Assembly: GCA_020847775.1 (NCBI GenBank)
Contig: JADLBI010000340.1
Coordinates: 1 to 10,125, forward strand
Length of the DNA: 10,125 nt
DNA from: Opitutaceae bacterium
GTDB lineage: Bacteria > Verrucomicrobiota > Verrucomicrobiia > Opitutales > Opitutaceae
Direction of reading: 5' to 3'
Positions 1-5,841 of the stretch are shown here, one piece after another (within the stretch, counting starts at the first letter, position 1; the number at the start of each line of letters is the position of its first letter). The notes under the pieces are model-generated. The model was not told where the DNA came from, did not search any database, and saw only the letters and a list, made by a program, of their open reading frames with translations. The position numbers were made by a program, and so were the translations under genes.

Positions 1-133
1 ATGGGCTCCGTCCTTTTTTATCCACAAATTTCCCGTCAAGGCGGGTGGAGCGGAGGCATTAATCCGTTCAAATGGGCGCGCGGGCCGCGCGCCTGCGCCG
101 GATCAACCGGTGTTTTCCGGCCCGTCTCCCATT

Positions 134-1342
134 ATGTCCTTCAAAGCACTCAATCTTAGCGAACCCATCTTGCGTGGCATTCAAGCCGCCGGCTATGCCG
201 ATCCCACGCCCATCCAGTTGCGCGCCATTCCGCTCGTGTTGGGCGGCGGCGATGTCATCGGCTCGGCGCAGACCGGCACGGGCAAGACCGCGGCGTTCGC
301 GCTGCCGATTCTCACGCGGCTGGGTCGACATGGCAAAGCGCGCGTGCTCGTCCTGGAGCCCACGCGCGAACTCGCCGCGCAGGTCGAAACCGCGTTCCGC
401 GATTTCGCGCGGTTCACGGATCTGCGCACCGTCGCGATCTTTGGCGGCGTGGGCTATGGCAATCAACGCAACGAGCTGCGCCGCGGGGTGGACGTGATCG
501 TCGCCACGCCGGGCCGTCTGATGGACTATCTCAAGGATGGCACGTTGAGCCTGACAGACCTCGAAGTGCTCGTGCTCGACGAGGTGGACCACATGCTCGA
601 CATGGGTTTCTTGCCGATCGTGCGCGACATCATCGGCCGCTGCCCGCGCGAACGGCAGACGCTGCTGGTCTCCGCCACGGTCCCGCCCGAGATTTCGGCT
701 ATCGCCTCCTTCGCGCTGCGCCAGCCCACGCGCATCGAGGTCGGGGTCAACCGCTCGGTCAACGAATCGGTCAAGCATGCGCTCTACCCGGTCGGGTTTC
801 CGCAAAAGTTCGATCTACTGCTCGCGCTGCTCGAGCGCACCGACTTCGACAGCGTGCTCGTGTTTTCCCGCACCAAGCACGGGGCCGACAAGATCGCGCG
901 CAAGCTCAAGGCGGCCAACCATTCGGTCGCCGTCCTGCACGCGAACCGCTCGCAGAACCAGCGCATCGAGGCGCTCGCCGGTTTCAAGTCCGGCAAATAC
1001 GAAGTCATGGTCGCGACCGACATCGCGGCGCGCGGCATCGATGTCGCGGGTGTCTCGCACGTCATCAATTACGACGTGCCGGAGAAGCCGGAGGATTACG
1101 TGCACCGCATCGGCCGCACCGGGCGCGCGCAGGCCGTGGGCGACGCCTTCACCATCGTCACGCCGGAGAACGAAAAGGACGTGCGCGACATCGAGCGCTT
1201 CATCGGCGCGAAGATTCCGCAGCTCAAGCTCGAGGGTTTCGCCTACGGTGCCTACACCGCTCGGCCGGAGCCGCCGCCGCAGGCTCAGCCCCCCCGCCGT
1301 GGTGGTGGTCAGGGTTTTCGCGCCGGTCGCGGCCGACGGTAA
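134..1342 (+). CDS. DEAD-box ATP-dependent RNA helicase (RhlE-like)
   Basis: This is a 402-residue superfamily 2 RNA helicase that would unwind or remodel RNA duplexes in the cytoplasm using ATP (ribosome assembly, mRNA turnover or cold adaptation in this family). The core motifs are visible in order: Q motif (F3 to Q28), motif I AQTGTGKT (45-52), Ia PTREL (76-80), Ib TPGR (125-128), motif II DEVD (149-152), motif III SAT (180-182), motif V ATDIAARGIDV (294-304) and motif VI HRIGRTGR (324-331). A short basic Pro/Gly/Arg tail (about 377-402) resembles the RNA-binding tails of RhlE/DbpA-type helicases. The ATG at 134 is chosen over the in-frame GTG at 110 because MSFKALNLSEPIL matches the usual family N-terminus; neither has a clear Shine-Dalgarno sequence. 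The oddity is Val for Ala in motif II. It converges on the next gene with 24 bp between stops. Family call is secure; the RhlE subgroup is inferred. Confidence 0.95.
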   Translation: MSFKALNLSEPILRGIQAAGYADPTPIQLRAIPLVLGGGDVIGSAQTGTGKTAAFALPILTRLGRHGKARVLVLEPTRELAAQVETAFRDFARFTDLRTVAIFGGVGYGNQRNELRRGVDVIVATPGRLMDYLKDGTLSLTDLEVLVLDEVDHMLDMGFLPIVRDIIGRCPRERQTLLVSATVPPEISAIASFALRQPTRIEVGVNRSVNESVKHALYPVGFPQKFDLLLALLERTDFDSVLVFSRTKHGADKIARKLKAANHSVAVLHANRSQNQRIEALAGFKSGKYEVMVATDIAARGIDVAGVSHVINYDVPEKPEDYVHRIGRTGRAQAVGDAFTIVTPENEKDVRDIERFIGAKIPQLKLEGFAYGAYTARPEPPPQAQPPRRGGGQGFRAGRGRR

Positions 1343-1366
1343 TCGCACCGCCGGCCGCAGCGCCGC

Positions 1367-3025
1367 TTACTCCAGCCCTTCGACTTGTACGTCGGAGGGG
1401 TGCTCGACGGTGAACTTGACCGTGAGCTCGCGTTTCTCGCCGGGCTTTAGGTCGAGCGTCCACTTGAGCAGGCCTTCGGTGTCGGGCTTTGCGTCCTTTT
1501 CGGCGGGTGACAGCACTTTGACGGCGATCTTTTCATTGCGGGAAACCGGGACCTGATCGGTCACGATCACGCGGGCGGCCGCGCGTTTGTTGTTCTGAAT
1601 CGTGACGAGGTATTCGTAAGTGATGCGCGTGCTCTTGCTGACGAGGCCGGTCTGCTCGGTGAATTTTTGCACACGCTTGTGTTCGATGGCGATGCCCTCG
1701 TCGGCGCCGAGCGCGAGGTCGAACTTTTCGCCGGGCATCGTGGTGTCGAGGCGGCTGGTGGCGACAAAGGTGCCGTCGAGAAACACACTCATCGCGCCGG
1801 CCAGCAGCGGGTAGTCGGAATTGTTGAAAACCTTGGCGTTGAGGACCGCGGTGGCGCGCAGCCTTGGTGTGGTGGCGTAGCTCAACGCGGCGTTGAGATC
1901 GACGGTCGTGACCGGAATTTTTTGCACGGAGTTGTCGCTCGCGATAGTGGCCGGCACGGCGATCTTGAATGTCGCGCTGGTCGCGGCGGTGTCCACGGAG
2001 GCCTGAGTGTAGTTGGCCACTTGTTGAACCTCCATGCCGATGTGTGTGCGAGTGGCGGTGTTAGCTTTCAGGTAGCCTTTGTCATTTGCTGAGGTGATTG
2101 CGAATGGCGTTAGCCGAACGACTTCATCATCGCTTTGGGCAACAGCGGGTCGCCACACATCCAAATTCCACGCCCCGAGGTCCGGTGCGCTGCCGCCGAG
2201 TGACGGTTGTGCGGTCGAGAGGGTAAGGGCGACATTGCTCCAATCTTCGCCGGTGTTTTGGCGCACGTTGCCGAAGTAGCCGAGTTGAACCTTGTTGTCG
2301 TTGCTGGCGACGCGGGCGTCGTAGCCGGGCGTCCAGCTCGCACCGCCGACGGTGTAGTTGAGCGCGAGGTTGAAGGTGGCGGCGGATTCGGCGGACACAC
2401 GCACGACGACGGTCTTGACGCTGCGGCGGCCGGCGGGGCGGAGTTCGTTCAACTGGTTTTGCAGCGCGGTGATTTTGTGCTGCAAGGCCTCGCGCTGGGC
2501 GTCGAGATCCTGCAGCGCGGCGGCGAGTTCGAGCAATTGCTTCTGGCCGTAATCGAGCACGCCCTTCACTTCGTCGAGATTGGGCCGCGCGGATTTTTCG
2601 CCGGTGCCGAGCGAGACGGCGCTGGTTTGCAGGCGGCTGATGAGATCGCTCTGGCTGCGCAGGACGGCAGAGCGGTCGTTGAGCGTGCGGTCTTGGCCGT
2701 GGAGCGTCTTGATCTGGTCTTCAAGATCCTTGCGCCGCGGATCAGGGGTTTCGGGCAAAAACGTTTGCTTCGCGGTCACGTCGAGGATCGTGACGGCGGC
2801 GGTGCCGGAGCCGCTGACTTGGAGCGACTGATCGAGCAGGCCAGCGGGCAGGGCGTTGAACGTGAGTTCGTTGAGGCCCGCGTTGACTTTGGTATCGGCT
2901 GTGCGCGTGACGACGGCGCGGTCGGTGTAAACCGTGACGGCGCTGATGCGCGAATCAACGGCGTTGGCGTGCAACAGCGGCAAGGCGGTGAGGAACGCGG
3001 AGAGGAAGAGGATGGAGCGTTTCAT
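1367..3025 (-). CDS. Secreted MuiA-family protein (DUF4140/DUF4139)
   Basis: This 552-residue exported protein resembles the mucoidy inhibitor MuiA family. The family name comes from suppression of a mucoid phenotype; the biochemical role is not established. An N-terminal signal peptide is visible (MKRS, a hydrophobic run at 5-18, cleavage probably after ANA at 22). Residues 25-90 form the DUF4140-like start, with ISAVTVYTDRAVVTR and a target-like LPAGLLDQSLQVSGSG. Residues about 95-197 are a heptad-rich coiled coil. The DUF4139 region begins near VVRVSAESAATFNL and contains the typical YTVGGASWTPGYDARV (225-239) and GEDWSNVALTLSTAQP (259-273). The C-terminus ends in the usual KPGEKRELTVKFTVEHP (527-543). 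In the linker at 300-336 sits a segment resembling the N-terminal plug motif of Opitutaceae TonB-dependent receptors (see findings). The ATG lacks an obvious Shine-Dalgarno. The gene stands alone between a convergent helicase gene and a repeat-bearing gap. Confidence 0.86.
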   Translation of the reverse strand: MKRSILFLSAFLTALPLLHANAVDSRISAVTVYTDRAVVTRTADTKVNAGLNELTFNALPAGLLDQSLQVSGSGTAAVTILDVTAKQTFLPETPDPRRKDLEDQIKTLHGQDRTLNDRSAVLRSQSDLISRLQTSAVSLGTGEKSARPNLDEVKGVLDYGQKQLLELAAALQDLDAQREALQHKITALQNQLNELRPAGRRSVKTVVVRVSAESAATFNLALNYTVGGASWTPGYDARVASNDNKVQLGYFGNVRQNTGEDWSNVALTLSTAQPSLGGSAPDLGAWNLDVWRPAVAQSDDEVVRLTPFAITSANDKGYLKANTATRTHIGMEVQQVANYTQASVDTAATSATFKIAVPATIASDNSVQKIPVTTVDLNAALSYATTPRLRATAVLNAKVFNNSDYPLLAGAMSVFLDGTFVATSRLDTTMPGEKFDLALGADEGIAIEHKRVQKFTEQTGLVSKSTRITYEYLVTIQNNKRAAARVIVTDQVPVSRNEKIAVKVLSPAEKDAKPDTEGLLKWTLDLKPGEKRELTVKFTVEHPSDVQVEGLE

Positions 3026-3090
3026 GGGTTTAATTAAGGACGGGTTTGCGGGTAAAACGTTCCCGTTGGGGATTTCTTAGGGTGGATTTT

Positions 3091-3166
3091 TTTAACCACA
3101 GATGAACTCAGATACACACAGATAAAATCCGTGATCAGGAATCTGTGACCATTTGTGTTCATGGTT
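3091..3166. repeat. AT-rich imperfect palindrome with phased CAGAT units
   Basis: The gap between muiA-like and the sialate esterase gene holds an AT-rich element in GC-rich surroundings. Its left half has three tandem 10-mers (3097-3126: CACAGATGAA, CTCAGATACA, CACAGATAAA), so CAGAT recurs exactly every 10 bp. Complementary blocks lie in the right half: AACCA (3094-3098) with TGGTT (3162-3166), TGAAC (3103-3107) with GTTCA (3157-3161), and CACAGAT (3117-3123) with ATCTGTG (3141-3147). TGATCA lies at the centre (3132-3137). From memory, sequences of the style AACCACAGATGAACACAGAT are scattered between genes in Verrucomicrobia, Planctomycetes and other phyla. Its function is unknown; it may form a hairpin near the esterase stop codon. 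Confidence 0.75.
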
Positions 3167-3180
3167 GAGAATAATCAACA

Positions 3181-4704
3181 TCACCAATCGTCGCTGCGGA
3201 AGGGCGCGGCGGGGAGGCCGGCGCCGTTGAACAGGTTGGCGACGGGGGCGTTGCTCCAGGCGTAGCGCACGGCGACGGGCTCGGGCACCTGCGGCGCGGT
3301 GACGAGCACGGTGTCGCGTTCGATGGCGGCGGTGGCGGGATGAAATACGCGGTCGGCTCCGGCGAGGAGGAAAGACTGCGGAGGTTTGCCTGCGGCGATG
3401 AGCCCGGTGTCAACCTGGGTGAAGCGCACGCGCAGGGCGGAGCCTTCGCGGGTGGCACTGGCAAAACGCGGGCCGCTCCAATCGCTGGCGATGCCGTAGA
3501 GTTTGGATTCGGCGAGTCGGGCAAGGCGGCGGCCGACGAGGGGTTTGTTTTGCGGGTGGATGTCATCGGGGTCGCCGCAATCGATGGTCACGGCCATGCC
3601 GGTGGCGGGTAACTTGAGCGCGGCGGTTTGCGCCTCACGCAACCAGGCCCACTCGTGGCCGCTGGCGTCACCGGGCGAAATATAGTTGGGGAGCTGCACA
3701 AAATAGAAGGGCAGTTCGCGGCCCCATTGCGCGCGCCAGGCGCGGATCATCGCGGGAAACAATTCGGCGTATTCACCGGGGCGGCCGCAATCGGACTCGC
3801 CTTGATACCACAACACGCCGCGCAATCCGTAGGGTTGGAGCGGGGCGATCATGGCGTTGAACAGACCGGCGGGCATGTAGGGCGTGCCGGGACCGATGGG
3901 GACGCGCGGCCAGGGGAGCGGATTCTTGGTCTTGGTGGCGCGCGCTTGGTCCTCGGCTCTTTGCCAAGCGAGCATCTCAGCCGGGTGATGGGTGCTCCGT
4001 TCGGCAAATTCCGCGAGGCCCGCCCGCCAGCGCTGCTCGATGCCGGACCAGGCCGTGGCGGCGCGCAAGGTGCGCGCGTCGATCCAGGCCTCGATGGCCG
4101 TGCCACCCCACGAGCTGTTGATGATGCCGACGGGCACGCCGAGTTTGCGTTGCAGTTCCGCGGCAAAATACCACGCGACCGCGCTAAACGCGCTGGCGCT
4201 GGCCGGGGTGGCGGCTTGCCAACCGCTGCTGGCCACGGTGTCAGCGGGCGCGTCGGCGACCGTGTGGGTAATCAGGAGTTGGCGAATGAACGGTTGGTTG
4301 ATGGCCGCGATGGTTTTGGCGGCATCGGGAGTGCTGGACAACGGCCACTCCATGTTGGATTGGCCGGACACGAGCCAGACCTCGCCGACGAGCACGTCGC
4401 GAATGGTGACGGTGGATTCGCCAGCGACGACCAGCTCGGCGGGTTCGATCGCGGCGGACATGGGCGCGAGATACACGATCCAGCGGCCATCCGCATCGGC
4501 GGTCGCGCCGATGGTCTGGGCGCGAAACGTGACCGTGATTTTTTCGCCGGGCGCGGCACGGCCCCAAACGGGCACGGGCTGGTCGCGCTGGAGCACGGCG
4601 TGGTCGGTGAAAATCGGGGCGAGGGTGGGATGGGCCATGGCGGAAAACAGCAGCACGCGCAGTGCGAGGACGATGGCGAGAAGTTTAAAGCACCGGCGCG
4701 GCAT
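3181..4704 (-). CDS. Secreted sialate O-acetylesterase (SASA/SGNH-type)
   Basis: This 507-residue exported esterase belongs to the sialate O-acetylesterase family, which removes O-acetyl groups from sialic acids or, in many environmental bacteria, from other acetylated glycans. A signal peptide is visible (MPRRCFKLL, a hydrophobic run to about 21, cleavage probably after SAMA at 24). Residues 28-105 form a beta-rich domain with the family phrases IFTDHAVLQRD and VPVWGRAAPGEKITV. The catalytic block follows: VSGQSNMEW (112-120, nucleophile Ser116), NSSWGGTAIEAWI (196-208), GVLWYQGESD (296-305) and the Asp/His block DIHPQNK (381-387). Length and order are normal for the family. The VOC gene lies 97 bp upstream on the same strand, so co-transcription is possible but not shown. 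Such esterases usually sit in glycan-use loci; no glycoside hydrolase is seen here, so the natural substrate cannot be named. Confidence 0.94.
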   Translation of the reverse strand: MPRRCFKLLAIVLALRVLLFSAMAHPTLAPIFTDHAVLQRDQPVPVWGRAAPGEKITVTFRAQTIGATADADGRWIVYLAPMSAAIEPAELVVAGESTVTIRDVLVGEVWLVSGQSNMEWPLSSTPDAAKTIAAINQPFIRQLLITHTVADAPADTVASSGWQAATPASASAFSAVAWYFAAELQRKLGVPVGIINSSWGGTAIEAWIDARTLRAATAWSGIEQRWRAGLAEFAERSTHHPAEMLAWQRAEDQARATKTKNPLPWPRVPIGPGTPYMPAGLFNAMIAPLQPYGLRGVLWYQGESDCGRPGEYAELFPAMIRAWRAQWGRELPFYFVQLPNYISPGDASGHEWAWLREAQTAALKLPATGMAVTIDCGDPDDIHPQNKPLVGRRLARLAESKLYGIASDWSGPRFASATREGSALRVRFTQVDTGLIAAGKPPQSFLLAGADRVFHPATAAIERDTVLVTAPQVPEPVAVRYAWSNAPVANLFNGAGLPAAPFRSDDW

Positions 4705-4801
4705 GGGAGTGACGACAGCCTGCCGGGCGCGCGGTTCGCCGCAATGTGTTTCGCGAAATGCAGGGCGAGATCAGCGATCCAGCCCCACAAATTGCGCGTG
4801 T

Positions 4802-5221
4802 TCAGGCCGGCATTTCCTTGTGCGTGGAGAGCCACCAGACGAGGCCGAAGGGATCCTTCACGCCGCCGCTGCGGCCGTAGGGTTGTTCGGCGAGCGGCAT
4901 GACGACTGTCGCCCCGGCATCAAGCGCGCGTTGGAAACGCGCATCGACGTCGTCCACGTAAAGAAAGAGCTGCACGGGCGAATCGCCGAGGGTCTCCACG
5001 CTTTTCATCCAGGCGTAGGTTGGGTTCTCGCTGGTCATCATGAAGGTCGAGTCGCCGATGCGAAACTCGGCGTGCACGACGAGGCCGTTGTCGTCGGCAA
5101 ATCGCGTGATCGTCTCAGCCCCGAAGGCTTTGGCGTAAAACGCGAGCGCGGCGCTGGCGTCTTTGTAGATGAGATATGGCGAAGCGGTGGGAAACCCGGA
5201 GCGGATGGATGTGGGGATCAT
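4802..5221 (-). CDS. VOC-family protein (PhnB/glyoxalase-like)
   Basis: This 139-residue cytoplasmic protein has the vicinal oxygen chelate fold of the glyoxalase, bleomycin-resistance and PhnB-like group. It shows the usual two-module pattern: SPYLIYKDASAALAFYAKAFGAE (14-36) opens the first beta-alpha-beta module, VVHAEFRIGDSTFMM (48-62) closes it, LFLYVDDVDARFQRALDAGA (85-104) opens the second, and the hallmark GGVKDPFGLVWWLSTH (119-134) ends it. His50 and Glu64 are candidate metal ligands by position, but this family varies and some members bind no metal. The ATG at 5221 is supported by an upstream AGGAAAGGA on the minus strand, one of the few clear ribosome sites in the window. Substrate is unknown; neighbours do not decide it. 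The family call is secure, any reaction is not. Confidence 0.9.
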   Translation of the reverse strand: MIPTSIRSGFPTASPYLIYKDASAALAFYAKAFGAETITRFADDNGLVVHAEFRIGDSTFMMTSENPTYAWMKSVETLGDSPVQLFLYVDDVDARFQRALDAGATVVMPLAEQPYGRSGGVKDPFGLVWWLSTHKEMPA

Positions 5222-5264
5222 GATTGGTCCTTTCCTGATGCGGAGCGTGTGGGTTCGAGAAGAT

Positions 5265-5288
5265 GGTTTCCATGCCCCAATGGGAACC
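5265..5288 (-). promoter_or_regulatory. Candidate leader hairpin upstream of the VOC gene
   Basis: GGTTTCCAT (5265-5273) pairs with ATGGGAACC (5280-5288) over 9 bp with one G-T wobble and a 6-base loop, about 44 bp upstream of the VOC start. It lies in the 137-bp gap between the TfoX-like stop and the VOC start. A second small hairpin (AGGCA/TGCCT, 5299-5311) is next to it. There is no T-run in the minus-strand direction, so it does not look like a simple terminator. Function is unknown; it may be part of a dispersed intergenic repeat. Confidence 0.3.
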
Positions 5289-5358
5289 CGTGCCCTTGAG
5301 GCACTCTGCCTTTTGGGATATGGACGTTTGGCATTTGAGATTTACGGCTTTGCCGGGG

Positions 5359-5745
5359 TTACGGATTAAAATCGCGACGCGCGCGTTTGCGTTTGGCGGC
5401 GGGCGGGATGATGCCGATGCGCGGATCGCGTTGACGAATGCGGGTGACGAGCCATTGCGCGTCGGCCTCAAAACGGTCGGCGACTTCGGGCAAATAAAGC
5501 CACTTCGGCAGCACGGGATGCGGCGCGAGGGTGGCGCGATCGGCGATCACGGCGGCGTGGTGCGCGCGCTCCATTGGCACGAGCACGCCGCGCCACGGTT
5601 CCTCCTTGTCCGCGAGGTAGAGCACGAAACGCCCATCAAGATAAACCGCCTTGCCGCCGAACATGCTCTTCACGAGCAGCGTCGGCTCGCGTTCCAGCGG
5701 CTCCACCAGCCAGAGATGGCGGTTGATGGGTTTGACGGGTTGCAT
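5359..5745 (-). CDS. Small protein with TfoX N-terminal-like motif
   Basis: This gene encodes 128 residues with no signal peptide or membrane segment. Residues 24-42 (LVKSMFGGKAVYLDGRFVL) resemble the N-terminal domain of TfoX/Sxy proteins, where MFGG.AVY.DG..F is typical. The following part (EEPWRGVLVPMERAHHAAV, then LAPHPVLPKWLYLPE and a closing IRQRDPRIGIIPP) looks like a conserved small family that I cannot name. The C-terminus is very basic (AAKRKRARRDFNP). The start is placed at the ATG at 5745. A longer frame begins at a TTG at 5793, but its first residues (WILRCAQNDR) are simply the translation of the adjacent inverted repeat. The upstream AGAAGAAG, at the repeat edge, may act as a weak ribosome site. 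TfoX full-length proteins regulate competence genes; this short form need not. Confidence 0.68.
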   Translation of the reverse strand: MQPVKPINRHLWLVEPLEREPTLLVKSMFGGKAVYLDGRFVLYLADKEEPWRGVLVPMERAHHAAVIADRATLAPHPVLPKWLYLPEVADRFEADAQWLVTRIRQRDPRIGIIPPAAKRKRARRDFNP

Positions 5746-5754
5746 GGGGCTTCT

Positions 5755-5841
5755 TCTGTCATTCTGAGCGCAGCGAAGAATCCAATAAATCAACCGTGGC
5801 GGAAGCGCTGCTGGATTCTTCGCTGCGCTCAGAATGACAGA
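5755..5841. repeat. Perfect 30-bp inverted repeat (TCATTCTGAGCGCAGCGAAG type)
   Basis: Positions 5755-5784 are exactly reverse-complementary to 5812-5841, with a 27-base loop. The arm reads TCTGTCATTCTGAGCGCAGC followed by GAAGAATCCA. From memory, arms of the form GTCATTCTGAGCGCAGCGAAGAATC are among the commonest dispersed intergenic repeats in environmental bacteria (Acidobacteria, Chloroflexi, Verrucomicrobia and others); when translated they give the tell-tale peptide LRCAQND. Here the right arm overlaps the uvrC reading frame and encodes its last codons and stop. The RNA would fold into a very stable hairpin between uvrC and the TfoX-like gene, plausibly acting as an mRNA 3' end stabiliser or attenuator. 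No transposase is nearby. Confidence 0.95.

Noticed and set aside
1..159. A 52-codon frame beginning with ATG at the first base
   Set aside because: It overlaps the helicase start in another frame, has no recognisable protein features and ends just inside the helicase gene. The region is better seen as the helicase upstream region, where I found no convincing promoter boxes.
68..805. A 245-codon minus-strand frame opposite the helicase
   Set aside because: Composition is Arg/Ala/Asp-rich with no motif, and it is fully antisense to a canonical helicase.
1343..1366. Possible terminator between the convergent helicase and muiA-like genes
   Set aside because: The 24-bp gap is GC-rich with only weak self-complementarity and no T-run on either strand.
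3091..3180. CRISPR-like array
   Set aside because: The 10-bp units are contiguous, without unique spacers, and no cas gene is near; it is a short palindromic intergenic repeat.
3628..4902. Long plus-strand open frames across the sialate esterase gene
   Set aside because: They are antisense to a protein with clear family motifs and show no motif of their own; GC-rich codon bias explains them.
5746..5793. N-terminal extension of the TfoX-like protein from a TTG
   Set aside because: The added residues (WILRCAQNDR) are the translated inverted repeat, a known source of false N-termini. The ATG at 5745 is better.
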